This document shows, piece after piece, positions 21,540 to 34,311 of a stretch of DNA of 64,000 nucleotides (its first letter is position 1; every line of letters begins with the position of its first letter). This DNA comes from Celoporthe dispersa. Lineage: Eukaryota; Ascomycota; Sordariomycetes; Diaporthales; Cryphonectriaceae. The notes below the pieces were generated by a model. That model did no database searches, had not been told where the DNA came from, and saw only the letters and a list, made by a program, of their open reading frames with translations. The stretch spans positions 434,001 to 498,000 of the forward strand of contig WAID01000006.1 of assembly GCA_016584495.1 (NCBI GenBank), given 5' to 3'. A program made the position numbers and the translations under genes.

Positions 21540-23858
21540 ATGTCAGCAGATAGCACCAATAGCAACGGCACTGATGGTGACGATGGTCTTTCTGGGGCCG
21601 TGAGACACCCTCCGGCCCGGTATGTCGTCACTGAGGCGCCGCTTGGGACGCCGAGACACATCCGCGTGGTCATGGTTGGCGCTGGAGCCAGTGGACTGAA
21701 TCTGGCTCGACATATAGAGCTGCATATGGACAATTTTGAGTTGGCTATATACGAGAAGAACGCGGATGTCGGAGGTACCTGGTTCGAGAACAGGCAACGT
21801 CAGCCCATGGAAATATCACAGTCCGTTCAACCTTCTGACTAGGAGGCAGATACCCCGGGTGTGCGTGCGACATTCCCTCTCACAACTACCAATTCACCTG
21901 GGAACCAAATCCAGACTGGTCGCATTAGTACGTGGCTGTGACCTACTAGTTGCATCATGAAGCGACGAGCGAACCCTGATCTCTGTGTACACAGCTATTC
22001 CTCTTGGGACGAAATCCTGCAGTACTTGAAAGGCATCGCTGATAAGTACGAGCTCTACAAGTACATCCGCCTCAAGCACGAGGTCTCTGCAGCAACTTGG
22101 GACGAGGGCTCTGGCACTTGGAAGGTGAAAATCTTCAACTTGGATACTGGGGAAACTGTACAAGATGAAGCCCATATCCTCATCAACGGCGCAGGCGTCC
22201 TCAAGTAAGCTACCTAACGCTGTGTCTCTCGTGGAGGGAATCTTCTGACGAGTCATAGCAATTGGAAGTGGCCTGAAATTCCTGGCTTGCATTCGTTCAA
22301 AGGCAATTTGTACCACAGTGCGACGTGGGACCCAGAGCTTGACCTGGACAATAGGTCGGTTGCTGTGATCGGGACGGGGTCATCTGGCATCCAAATTGTC
22401 TCTGCCTTGCAACCAAGTCAGTTCAAGATCAGTGTTCACCGTCTATCAGGCTAACCAGTACTCCATCTCTACTTAAGATTACTGACAATGCCATCTCTCA
22501 GTTGTGAAAAATCTTATCACCTTCATTCGTTCTCCTACATGGATTACTGCTGGATTTGCTCAGAGCCATGCGGGTCCGGGAGGTGCTAACTTTGCTTGTA
22601 AGTACGATCGTCTGTCTGCCAATTCTCCCTAACAGAGGCCTCAAATAGTCCTTTTAACGTTCAACACCCAGTCTCGGATGAGCAGAAAGCAGAATTTCGG
22701 AATCATCCCGATATATATCGAGGCTATAGGAAAGAGATTGAGGGCGAACTGAACCAACGATTCAAATTTGTCAGTCATATTAATTGCCTTCATTTGCAAG
22801 GTGTATGAGGATTATGAAATTTACATTCGGACAGGTTATTGCCGACAGTGAGGCGCAAGCAGAGGCCAGAGAATTCTCCATCAATGAGATGAGACACAAG
22901 CTGGGGAATGACGAGCTTCTTAAGCACCTCATGCCAGACAACTTCGCAGTGGGCTGCAGGCGACCTACCCCTGGCAACGGGTACCTCGAGGCCCTCACCC
23001 AGAAGAATGTTCGTGTGATCACAGACGATGTGGATTCAATAGTCCCAGAAGGCGTCAAGCTTAAGAGTTCCGAGATTGTCAAGGTGGACACGCTGATCTG
23101 TGCCACCGGGTTTGACCTCTCATTTTGCCCTCGCTTCAAGCTGATAGGCCGCAATGGTGAATCAATACATGAGACTTGGAAGGATATGCCAGAGGCATAT
23201 CTATCAACTGCTGTTCCTGGGTTTCCAAACTATTTTAGTAAGTGCTTATCAGCGGTCTAGCTCCTTCTTATGAGGACGCCAATTAACACATGTGATAGTG
23301 TTTCTAGGTCCTAACTCACCTGTTGGTCACGGCTCAATTCTTCCCATTATCGAACATGCAACGTGAGTGAGGCTGTGTCTCCCATCACCCACCAGGCGAT
23401 TTACCAAGGCCTGGAGGGCTATATGACCTGTTTCGACGAGATGACATCTTCTCTGCAAGAGAAATCACTGATTTCCAGAATTGACTAGCAAATACATCAT
23501 CAATATTCTCAAGAAAATGCAGACCCAGAACATCAAAGCGATGTCTCCGTCCAAGGCTGCTGTATCAGATTTCAATACCCATACGCATGAGTTCCTGAAA
23601 CGCACTTCATGGGCAACGCCCTGTCGAAGCTGGTTCAAAAGGGGAACTATTGATGGACCAATTGTGGCTCTTCATCCAGGAAGTCGGATTCACTGGTTCC
23701 ACATGATGCAGGCTGTACGCTGGGAAGACTGGGAATATGATTATCTCACGAATAATCGGTTCCAGTACCTCGGTGATGGCTTCTCGACGAAGGAAAGCCT
23801 AGGGAAGGACACAACGTGGTACTTTGACGCGCCAGAGAAGGGATTTGCGAATTATTGA
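21540..23858 (+). CDS. flavin-dependent Baeyer-Villiger-type monooxygenase
   Basis: Nine exons: 21540-21793, 21850-21927, 21995-22204, 22259-22416, 22502-22597, 22672-22769, 22835-23237, 23299-23362 and 23489-23858. All join in phase to 576 aa. The FAD Rossmann motif is VVMVGAGASGLNL, the BVMO fingerprint is FKGNLYHSATWD (FxGxxxHxxxWD), and the NADPH Rossmann motif is VAVIGTGSSGIQIV. GGTWFENRYPGCACDIPSH is typical of class B flavin monooxygenases. These enzymes insert oxygen next to a ketone to give an ester or lactone. The first intron (21794-21849) has a GC donor (GCAACG) instead of GT; both flanking exons are conserved and in phase, so it looks like a real GC-AG intron or a mutated donor. 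This is the last gene before the AT-rich desert; a retroelement LTR begins only about 28 bp past its stop codon. Confidence 0.93.
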
Positions 23859-23886
23859 GTATCTGTAGTCAATTATAGAGCGATAT

Positions 23887-24290
23887 TGTAATGAGCACTG
23901 CTGTAGCCTAAGCGTTCAACAAGTATACAAAGGGTTTATACTAACAAGAGCGGTATTAAAATGTAGTTTCAAGTAATACGGAAACGTCTGAGTATCTCTG
24001 CAATATATTATTGGCAATGAAGTGTCACGGACAGCCTCTCTAGAACTGCTGACACCTTGACCCAGAGGGTTAGGAGTGATTACATAGGCTGAGTATTTTA
24101 TCAATCTATTGAATAAAACTCTGCTTTGCTCGCAATCTGTAATTGTAGCTCTCTAAGCTATATCTTATCAATGAAGCCTATATTTATCTAAGAGTAAAGC
24201 TTGCTTATTTATAGCTAGAATAAGAGAATTAGTTTGCTTGTTTACTATTTATTTGCTTTTCTGCTTGCTATTATAATATTATATAGCTTC
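23887..24290 (+). mobile_element. LTR-like repeat (family C), best preserved copy
   Basis: Begins TGTAATGAGCACTGC. The same sequence, heavily mutated, recurs in reverse at about 36190-36316 and 52795-52945, and its later part recurs at about 29510-29754. The first 200 bp keep normal GC while the rest grades into the AT-rich tract, so the RIP-like boundary falls inside this copy. The 3' end is not clear. Confidence 0.55.
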
Positions 24291-25080
24291 TTCCTTGAAT
24301 AGCAACAATATTCAATCGCTTGCAGCTATTTTTAGCTATAAATTTCTTACAGAAGCTAATAAAGCAAATAGCTTAGTATATTTTCGATTAGCTTTTTTAT
24401 TTATAAAATTTAAATTATTATATAATAAGCTTAAGGAAAAAAATTAATTTATAGAAAAGAATTCAAATATTACAAAATATTTTTCAAATATTTCAATATA
24501 GCAAAATAGTTTTCAAATTAGAGAATTTCGTAAACAATTTTAAATAAAATCAATTTATAAACTTTTCCAATTAAATATCTAGCAATATACATTAATTGAA
24601 TAAAAGCAATTGAAAAGCAATTTGCATTTATAATTATTTTTTCGTAAATCTATTATATAAATAGGAATTATTGCAGCTATTATTATACTTATTAAAATTG
24701 AGAAATTATTTTAAAAAAATAAAGCTAGAAAATTGAATATTAATAAAAAAAAGCAAAGCTATAATATTATTTGCTTGCAATTTAATAAATAAAAATTAAT
24801 TACAAATTAGAATAGCAATAATTATAATTAATTAATCAAACTTAATAATTTTCTATTTCTTGATTTTTGCAAATATAAAAAATTTTTAAGCTTTTTTTAA
24901 ATTAATATTATTAATATCGAATTATATTATTGCATTTGAATATTATAATGCGCTATATTGAAATATTTGAAAAATATTTTCCAAAATTTTAATCAAATTC
25001 AAAATGCTTGAAACAAATTATATTAATTAAAGCAATATAATTAGAATTTTCGTATTTATTTCTCAGAATTTAATTGTTTG

Positions 25081-25432
25081 TCAAAAGATAATAAGAAGTG
25101 AGAAAACTGAAAGATTAAAGAAATAGAAAATTGATAATCAATTGTTGAAAAACTATTGTATTCGTTGATTGTTGTTTTATTTAGCTATTCAAATAAAAAG
25201 AAAATACTCGATATATTTATAATTGAATTTTCTTTCAATCTAATTTTACTAATTTAATTAAAATTACTATTATTTGTTAACTAATAATGAAATAGAATTT
25301 CTATTACGAAGCTTTTGCTTTTATTGAAAAATATCGAAGTTTATGCTTCGTTTAGATAGAATTGAAGCTATTCGGAAATAATTTTTATTTATTTCTATAT
25401 TCAATTAGCTATTATAGAATAATAAACTAATA
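25081..25432 (-). mobile_element. LTR-A copy with internal deletion
   Basis: A copy of the 527-560-bp copia LTR (TCAAAAG...ACTAATA on the plus strand, which is antisense) missing a central block of about 180 bp. No matching target duplication was seen. Confidence 0.7.
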
Positions 25433-27319
25433 AATAATAAAAGAACTTTAAATCGAATTTTAAATTGAATTTCAATTCAAATTCGAATCGAATTACGAAA
25501 AAGCTTTGGAAAAGGACGAAAAAAAAATATTGCAAGCATTGCGATATATCTATTCAGAATATAAGAAATTGCTTTTACTTATTTTCTAATAAAGCTTTTG
25601 AGAGTTGAGATTCGTCAAAAGATTCTAAATCGATTGTTAAATGAATTAATACATGGATTAATAAATCGAATAATTTTCAAAATAATATTATTTGAGAAGC
25701 AAAAGAAGCTAATATCGAACTATCGAATAAATAAATTCGTTAATAATTGAAATTCAAGCAATAAAAATATTAAATATTTATTATTTAAATAATAATTATT
25801 TATTAATTTTATATAAAAGTTATTTTCGATTTTTTACAAAATGCAATAAAATTATAAGCTAAAAAAAAGCAAAGAAATTAAAAATAAAAAGTATTAATAT
25901 AATTTATATTAAATTTATTAATATAAAAAAATATTTATTATCAAATAATTGCTATTATATGCTTGAAATAATATTAATTTAATATTACAAAATTATTTAT
26001 TTAAAAATTGACAAACTTTGTTTATTAATAAAAAATAAGTTGTATTATTTATTTAATATTAAATTTATTAAAAATCAAAAAAAATTGTAATCAATTTAGT
26101 TATTGATGCACACTTATTTAACTGTGTTTGCCGTACTATTCTGCCAGTCAAGGCACGCATACTCTTTTGCATAGTATAGTGGTCCAGTGCATCAGTTATA
26201 TAAATAAAGAAGATATTAACAAATTAATTATTAATATAAAAAATTTAAATTTGAATATTAAATAAATTAAATTAAACGATATAAATAAAATATCGAATTG
26301 CGAAATTTGCTATAAAGCTAATAAAATGCAAAATATAAATAAATTTTTTAAATCGCTTAAAGCAATTAAATATTTTGAAAAAAATAAGTTTCAATATATA
26401 TAAATTAATTAATTTATATGTATATAATAAATATAAATATTATATTATTTTTTTTAATTTAAAATGAAATATATCGAAATAAAATTATTAAAATCGAAAA
26501 ACAAAAATTTAATATTATTTAATAAATTTAAAACTATAGCTGAAAATTAATATATATATAAAATAAAACGATTTGTTAGCGATAATAATATTGAATATAT
26601 TAACAAACAATTTCAATATATATTAAATAATGTTAATATAATATATTAAAAATTTTCGCTTTATATTTTATAATAAAATAAAGCTATAGAAAAAAATAAA
26701 TAAAAGCTTTATTAATTAATTTTAATTAATTTTTTTTATAAAAAAAGTATTAATAATAGCTTATTATTTATATAATCGTATATAATATTGAATTATTAAT
26801 TTTAAAATGCTTTTTGAATTAAAAAGGAAAATGCATCGAATATTAATAATATAAAAATTTTCGATAGCTTATTATATTATAAATTAAAAAAATCAAACAA
26901 AGAAATCAAAATCGAATTTGAAGCTGCTTTAAATTTATTAATTAGGTTCGACGAAAATAATATTAATTATAAAATGTAGAATTTAAAACGCAATTAGCTA
27001 ATATAAATTCGAAATTTAAAAATAATAGAAAATAGCTTTTTAAAATTATCGAATAAAAATAAATATATATCGAAAACGAATTTAAATAACGATATAAATT
27101 ATATTGATTTAAATAGCTTATATAAGAAATACAATATTATATCGAATAACAAATTGTTATTTAAATTATAAAATAAATTAATAAATAATAATATAATAAA
27201 ATAAATTAATAAATAATAATATAATAAAAGAAATTAATAAATTAAATAAGCTATTTTTATAAAATAATTAATATTGCTTTTCAAAATAATAATAATATTA
27301 TTATTTTTGAAAACAATAT
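25433..27319 (+). mobile_element. copia remnant C1 (gag to integrase), sense plus
   Basis: Contains a degenerate gag zinc knuckle (CKHCDISIQNIRNC at about 25525) and integrase-like sequence from about 26230 to 27130 that parallels the other copia copies. It is riddled with stops and carries the 91-bp insertion at 26104-26194. A 28-bp tandem duplication lies at about 27175-27230. Confidence 0.7.
26104..26194. mobile_element. 91-bp terminal-inverted-repeat element (MITE-like)
   Basis: Perfect 8-bp terminal inverted repeats TGATGCAC/GTGCATCA, flanked by a perfect 5-bp duplication GTTAT (26099-26103 and 26195-26199). Its interior has ordinary base composition while everything around it is AT-rich, so it inserted after the surrounding mutation. 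It interrupts the integrase-side sequence of C1 at a place that is continuous in C3 (near 40440). Far too short to code. Confidence 0.8.
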
Positions 27320-27847
27320 TCAAAAAAGTAGTAGGAAGTAGGAAAACTGAAAAGTTGAAGAAGTTGAAAGTTGATAGTCAATAGTTGAAGAACTATTGTA
27401 TTTATTGATAATTGTTCTATCTATTCGAATAGGAAATATTCGATATATTTATAATTGAATTTCTTTCAATCTAGTTTTACTAATTTGATCAAAATTACTA
27501 ATTCATTTGTTATTTGTTATTTAATTAGCGTCTAGCATTCTTTAACTAATTAATGTAATTTTAATCTTCTAATAACATTCGAATATTGGAATTCTAATTT
27601 AATTATAGAATTCCGTTTCTATAGTATTCTATTGTTATTTAATCTTATTTGATTAATATAACATTCTTTTTTTATATAGAATTCTATTATTATTTAATTT
27701 AATAACGAATGTTTGTTTTAAACTAATTATAGAATAAAATTCCTATTACGGAGCTTTTGCTCCTAACTGAAAAGATATGAAGCTATTTAGAAATAATCTT
27801 TAATTATTTCTGTATCTAATTAGCTATTATAGAATAATAGACTAATA
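27320..27847 (-). mobile_element. LTR-A copy, full length
   Basis: 528 bp, from TCAAAAAAG to ACTAATA, closely similar to the two LTRs of the complete element. Flanks AATAT and AATAC differ at one position, so it may be a solo LTR with a mutated 5-bp target duplication. Confidence 0.75.
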
Positions 27848-27974
27848 AATACAATTATAAAATCTATAATAAGATATTCTTAATTATTATTTGCTATTTC
27901 CAAAAATAATATTTAGAATTGGAAAAAAATATAACTATTAATTAAAATTATTATAAATTATAAAAATTTAGAAT

Positions 27975-28101
27975 TCAAAAAGTAATAAGAAGTAAGAAAA
28001 CTGAAAGATTAAAGAAATAGAAAATTGATTAAAGAATTATTGTATTCGTTGATTCGTTTTTTTTATCTAGCTATTCGAATAAGAAAAAAATATTCGATAT
28101 A
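27975..28101 (-). mobile_element. LTR-A fragment
   Basis: Only the TCAAAAAG-side 127 bp of LTR-A is present; it breaks off into unrelated AT-rich sequence. Confidence 0.6.
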
Positions 28102-29509
28102 GCATTTTCTAATATAATTTGCTTATATTTATAAAATATAAAAATTGCAATAATTATTTATATTATAATAGCTGCTTATATATTTCGAATTTATTTAATT
28201 TCAAAACTAAATTATTGACAGTTTATTATATTATTTAATTGCTAAATATTTAAAATTCGCTAAAATTTATAAAATTCTAAATTAAAAATATTATTAATTT
28301 TAAATATTGAAATATATTCATTATTAAATTAATAATATTGTTATTTAAAACTAAGTTATAAAGCTTATTAAAGCTTTTATTTATATTAAAACAATTTTTA
28401 AAAAAATATATTAATTAATTTTATTATTTATTTATTTTTAAGCTAAGAATATAATATTATAATGATAATAATAAAATGCTTAATTAAAATATATTATTTT
28501 ATTATTTATAATAAAATTTCTGATTTTAAGAAAGCTATTGATTTATTTATTAAAAATATATAGAAATTCTATAATTTGCTTGCTATTATTATATTTAATT
28601 AAAAATTCTAATTTATATTTAAATTTTGGAAATATTTAATTTAGCGCTTATTTATATTTGCATTTTTATTAATAAATTATTATTTAAAAACTAATAATTA
28701 AATTGAAAAAATAAATGCTTTATTAAAATAATATCTATAGTTATATAAATTATATTCGCAAAATAATTAATTAAATTAATTTTTTTATTGAATTCACTAT
28801 TAATAATATTATTTTCGAATTTATTTTTATAATTCTATTCTTTACTAATTATTATATTTTTTTATTTAAAATTCAAACTAATTATATTTATTAATAAATT
28901 CGCTATTTATAATATTAAATAACTTGCATTTTTAATATATAATATTAATAAATATTTATATAATAAGCTGTTTATAGCTCACTTTTATTATAAAAATAAA
29001 TTATTTAAAACTAATATTTTGCTTAACAATATTAAATAAATTGAAAGATTTAATTAAATATTTATAATATTAAAATTCTGCGCTTTATTAAGAAATTAAA
29101 TTGAAAGATTATAATTTATTTTATATTAAGAAAATTATTAGCTTATATAATATATATTGCTTTTATTTGCTTAAAGTTATAAAAATATTTTTTATATTTT
29201 ATATTAATTTATTTCAATTTGCTATTATTAATTTGCTATTTGAATAATAAAACGAACTGCTTCTATTTATAGAGATTGATAGCTTATAAGAATAAAAAAT
29301 TAATGAATTTCTGAATTTCTGCTAAAATTATTATAAAAAAAAGCAATTTATATTTAAAATATATTATTAAAATAATTAATTATAATATCTCTAAAGAAAT
29401 ATTTCTTTTATATTTCGAAAATGCTTAAAAGATTATAAGCAATTATTATTGCTAATATTTATTCAAATCTAACTTTTAGAAAATTAGCTTGCTAAAGCTC
29501 GATTTTAAA

Positions 29510-29754
29510 AAAAGAAATAATATTACAAATAGCTTTTCTAGAATTGCTAATATTATAATCTAAACAATTAAACCAGTTTATATAAGCTGATTATATAATT
29601 AATTTGTTAAATAAAATTCTATTCTGCTTATAATCTATAATTGTAGCTTTTTAAGCTATATTTTGTTAATAAAGCTTGCTTCTTTATAGCTAGAATATAG
29701 AATCGATTTACTTGCTCGTCATTTACTTGTTTCTTTATTAGCTATCGTAATAAT
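29510..29754 (+). mobile_element. family C LTR-like fragment
   Basis: Matches the later part of the 23887-24290 copy, including ATTGTAGCT...AAGCTATAT and the tract rich in GCTTGC, with many C-to-T type differences. Confidence 0.5.
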
Positions 29755-32700
29755 TAGCTATTTTATCAAACTTTTTTATAAAAATTAAATTATTTTTATT
29801 GAAAAAAATAATTGTAAAAATAGCTTATTTAATATTAGTCTATTATTCTATAATAGCTAATTAAATATAGAAATAAATAAAGATTATTTCTAAATAGCTT
29901 TAGTTCTATTTAACGGAGCAAAAACTCCGATATCTTTCAATAGAAGCAAAAGCTCCGTAATAGGAATTCTATCCTATTATTAGTTTAAAACAAACATTCG
30001 TTATTAAATTAAATAACAATAAGAAATTCTATTAAAAAGAATGCTATATTAATCAAATAAGATTAAAATAACAATAGAATTCTATAGAAAAGGAATTCTA
30101 TAATAAAATTAGAATTTCAATATACGAATATTATTAGCAGATTAAAATTATATTAATTAGCTAAAGAATGCTAAACGCTAATTAAATAACAAATAATAGT
30201 AATTTTAATCAAATTAGTAAGATTAGATTGAAAGAAAATTCAATTATAAATATATCGAATATTTCTTTTTTTATTCGAATAGCTAGATAGAAGAATCATC
30301 AACGAATACAACAGTTTTTAATCAACTTTCTACTTCTTCAACTTTTCAGTTTTCTCACTTCTTACTATCTTTTGATTTAATCTATTAATTTCTTCTATAA
30401 TATTATTATTTATTAACTCGTTTTGTAAATTAAATAATAATTCATTATTCGAAATAATATCGAATTTATTATTTAAGTTATTGAAATTGATATAATTTAT
30501 ATTATTATTTAAATCTAATTTCGATATATGCTTACTTTTATTCGATAGTTTTAGAAAAGCTATTTTTTATTATTTTGAAATCTCGAACCTATATTAGCTA
30601 GCTGCGTTTTAAATCCTATATGTTATAATTAATATCATTTTAGTCAAAGTCAAATAATAAATCTAAAGCAGCTTTAAATTTAAATTTAATTTCTTTATTT
30701 AATTCTTTTAATTTATAATATAATAAGCTATTGAAAATCTTTATATTATTAATATTCGATTAATTTCTATTTTTTAATTCGAAAAGCATTTTAAAGCTAA
30801 TAATTGAATATAATATACAATTATATAAATAATAAGCTATTATTAATATTTCTTTTTATAAATAAGAAAGCAAATTAATATTTATTAATAAAGTTTTTAC
30901 TTTATTTAATGAAATTCGATTTATTCTTTTTATAGCTTTGTTTTATTATAAAATATAAAACGAATATTTCTAATATATTATATTAATATTATTTGATATA
31001 TATTGAAATTGTTTATTAATATATTCAATATTATTATCATAAAGCAAAATATTTTATTTTATTTTTATTTATATATTAATTTTCAGCTATAGCTTTGAAT
31101 TTATTAAATATCGCTAAAACTTTATTTTTCGATTTTAATAGCTTTGTTTCAATATATTCTATTTTTTTGTTAAGAAAAGTAATAAAATATTTATATTTAT
31201 TATATATATATAAATTAATTAGCTAATATATATTTGAGTTTATTTTTTCAAAAATTTTTAATTATTTTAAATAATTTAGAAAATTTATTTATATTTTGCA
31301 TTATATTAACTTTATAACAAATTTCGCAATTCAATATTTTATTTATATTATTTAAATTTAAACTTTTTATATTTATAATTAATTTATTAATAGCTTTTTT
31401 ATTTATATAACTAAATTGCTTATATAATAATTCCATATTATTGAATTTATTTAAATTAATTATAAAAAATTTTATTAGTTTTTAATAAATTCAATAAAAA
31501 ATAATATAAATTATTTATTTTTTATTAATAAATAAAATTTTTCAATTTTTAAATAATATTATATTAAATTATTAAAATAATAATTAATATTTTTAAATAA
31601 ATAATTTTATAATATTAAATTAATATTTATTTAAAATATATTATAGCAATTATTTAATAATAAATATTTTTTTATATTAATGCTTTTTATTTCTAATTTC
31701 TTTGCTTTCTTTTAGATTATAATTTTATTTCATTTTATAAAAGATTTGAAATAGCTTTTATTATATATTATATTTCGTTCAGCAGCTAAATCGATTATAA
31801 AATTAATATAATAATTATTATTTAAATAATAAATATTTAATATTTTTATTGCTTGAATTTCAGCTATTAATAAATTTATTCGTTCGATAATTCAGCTTGT
31901 TTTAATAATATTATCAATTAAATTATTTTTGATTGAAAATTATTTTTAATAATTATATTTATTTATAGAATAAAATTGCAAATTAAATTAAAATTAATAT
32001 CTAAATTTATTTTATTAATAAAAATTCTATTGATTTTCTTATTAAATAAATAATAAATTATTAATTTCTACTTTTATTATAATTAATATATTAATATTAA
32101 TGTTTTTTGTTTTTTAAGCAATATTAATTCGAAAGCTATTCGATTTAATCAATTTATTAATCGATTGAGAATTTTTTAATAAATCTTAATTTTAGAAGCT
32201 TTATTAGGAAATAAATAAAAATAATCTCTTATATTGTAAATAGATATATTGCAATGCTTGCAATATTTTCCTTTTGTTTTTTTAAAGCTTTTCGTAATTC
32301 GATTCGAATTTGAATTGAAATTCGATTTAAAATTCTTTTTATTATTTCTAATAAAAAGAATCTTTTTCGAAATAATATCTATTCTTTTAGATTTGTTTAA
32401 AAAAATAAAAATTAATACTATAATTATATATATACTAGAATCCATTCAATATTATTATATAATACATGAAATAAAATATATTTATTGGAAAAGTTTTCGA
32501 AAATTTAGATTAAAATTAATTTATTAAATAAATTAATATTTCTAAATTTTAATTTATTTAAAATTCATTAAATAGAATTAATGAATGTTTTTATTAATTA
32601 TTCGAATTATAGATTAAAAATATTAATATAAATCTTTTAGCTTTTTTTATATTTCAAAAGCTATTAATAAATAATAAATTTATTATAAAGAATTATTTTT

Positions 32701-33165
32701 TATTAATAAAATAATTAAGTTTTTTGCTAGTATATTATTTTAAACTATTCATAAAATAATATTATATATTTTCGCTAATATTTATAAAATATTTATAAAA
32801 GAATTTTCGTTTTCTTTATTTTCTTTATTTAATTTGTTTATTTTATTTTATTAAATTAAAATATATTTTCGAAAAATAATAATATTTTTTTAATATAAAA
32901 TACTTTTAATACGAACAGCTTAAATAATATAATTTTTTTTATTCTTATAATATGCAAAAAGAATTCGAAACTTGAAAAAATTGCTATTTTATTTATTTTT
33001 ATATTATATAAAAATAAAAATTGAAATATAATAATATAAAATATTAATATATTTATGCTTAAATTAAAATATTTGATTAATTTTTTATATTGATTTTATT
33101 AATTAAGAAAAAATAAATATTTTGTAAAAAATGCGAATTGATTCGAATTGATTCAAATTGAATAT
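29755..33165 (-). mobile_element. copia remnant C2 (RT part to gag), sense minus
   Basis: Reads in reverse like 44760-47700 of the complete element: a small RT portion at 29755-29832, then (past the solo LTR at 29833-30375) the integrase region at about 30.4-31.4 kb including NCEICYKVNIMQNINKFSKLF, and a gag zinc knuckle CKHCNISIYNIRDY with His changed to Tyr at about 32.24 kb. Stops are frequent. Confidence 0.75.
29833..30375 (+). mobile_element. solo LTR-A with perfect TTTAA target duplication
   Basis: Reads TATTAGTC...CTTTTGA in the plus direction. TTTAA is directly repeated at 29828-29832 and 30376-30380. The copia remnant C2 continues on both sides, so this is a clean insertion followed by loss of the internal part. 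Confidence 0.85.
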
Positions 33166-33238
33166 TCAAAGACGGAGGTTACTATGCATTGAGGATCGAG
33201 GGGATTATGTAATCAGCTTAGGTAATAGTATTAAGAAA
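33166..33238 (-). repeat. terminal fragment of repeat B
   Basis: The first 73 bp of the TCAAAGACGG side of repeat B, well conserved, then an abrupt switch to gag-like sequence. Confidence 0.65.
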
Positions 33239-34260
33239 GCTTTCAAAGATTCCGATAAAAAGCGTATTGCGGAATAATAATTAATAAATCTTAAGCAAAT
33301 CAAATCTATTTCGGAATATCTCGCAAAATTCAGATAAATTATTATTCGTTTTAATTAAGAGAATAAGTTTATAATGATTCAATTCTATTAAAAATTAAAG
33401 AAAAAAGTAAAGAATAAGCTTTCGAAATTAAATAAGCTTAATGAATTCTCGGAATTCGCTACTATAGCTGTTTATATTAATAATCGATTTTTCGAAAAAT
33501 AGCAAAAATATTCGAAAAAAGAAAGAAATTAATTATAGAAATTCAAATTCTAATAGCTCAATATTAATAAGAAATATTAGAGTAAAAAGAAATATTATAA
33601 TATTTCTTAGAATAGCAATATTTATATTGAATTTATAGAATTCAATATTATAAATTGCAATAATTGCAAAAGCAATAAGAAATGCTTCAATTATAGAAAA
33701 TCTGAATATTTTATATGCGATTATAGATAGCTTAAGAAATTTAAATAGCAATCTATCTAAAAAGAATAATAAGCAAATATTATAAAGCAATAAAAATTTA
33801 ATTAATTAAATAATAATTATTTATTCAAATAAGCAATAAATTCTATTGCTTATAAATATCTTAATTGAATATTCTATTATAATAATAAATGCTTATTATA
33901 TTTCATAGAAAAGAAAAGCTTAAAATAATTTTCTAAAAAGCTTAAAAAAAAGAAATAAGTTACTATAGAATAATATAATCTATTCTATAATATAATTTTA
34001 CAAAATAACAATTCAAATTATTTATTTAATCTAATAAATAATTAATTAATAAATAATTAATTAGAAGAAATCTAATTAATAGAAGAAAATAGAAGAGAAT
34101 TTCCTTTAAAATATTGAATATAATTTTTCGCTAAAAGATTAGATTCAGAAAAAGCAATATTAGAAATATTTAAGCAAGAAAACTTATCGGATAAGCAGCT
34201 AAATAAATTATTATAATTAGAAATTCCTAAATTGGAAAATAATAATATTAATTAAATATA
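33239..34260 (+). mobile_element. gag remnant of a different (Ty3/gypsy-like) retrotransposon
   Basis: The plus strand shows a retrotransposon gag pattern (KSISEYLAKFR..., FSEFATIAVYINNRFFEK) and a mutated zinc knuckle CFNYRKSEYFICDY, which fits a C-x2-C-x4-H-x4-C motif altered by G/C-to-A/T changes. It does not match the copia gag copies. Gypsy-like is my best guess from the gag type; no RT is present. Confidence 0.5.
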
Positions 34261-34311
34261 AATAATAATGCACTCGCATTATTCACCATCACTTGATGAT
34301 GCATTTATTAT

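Noticed and set aside
26104..26194. tRNA-derived SINE or tRNA gene
   Set aside because: No A/B box pattern or cloverleaf seen, and perfect terminal inverted repeats argue for a DNA element.
31248..31436. Independent small gene (62 codons)
   Set aside because: It is a fragment of the copia integrase also seen at 40426 and 45446.
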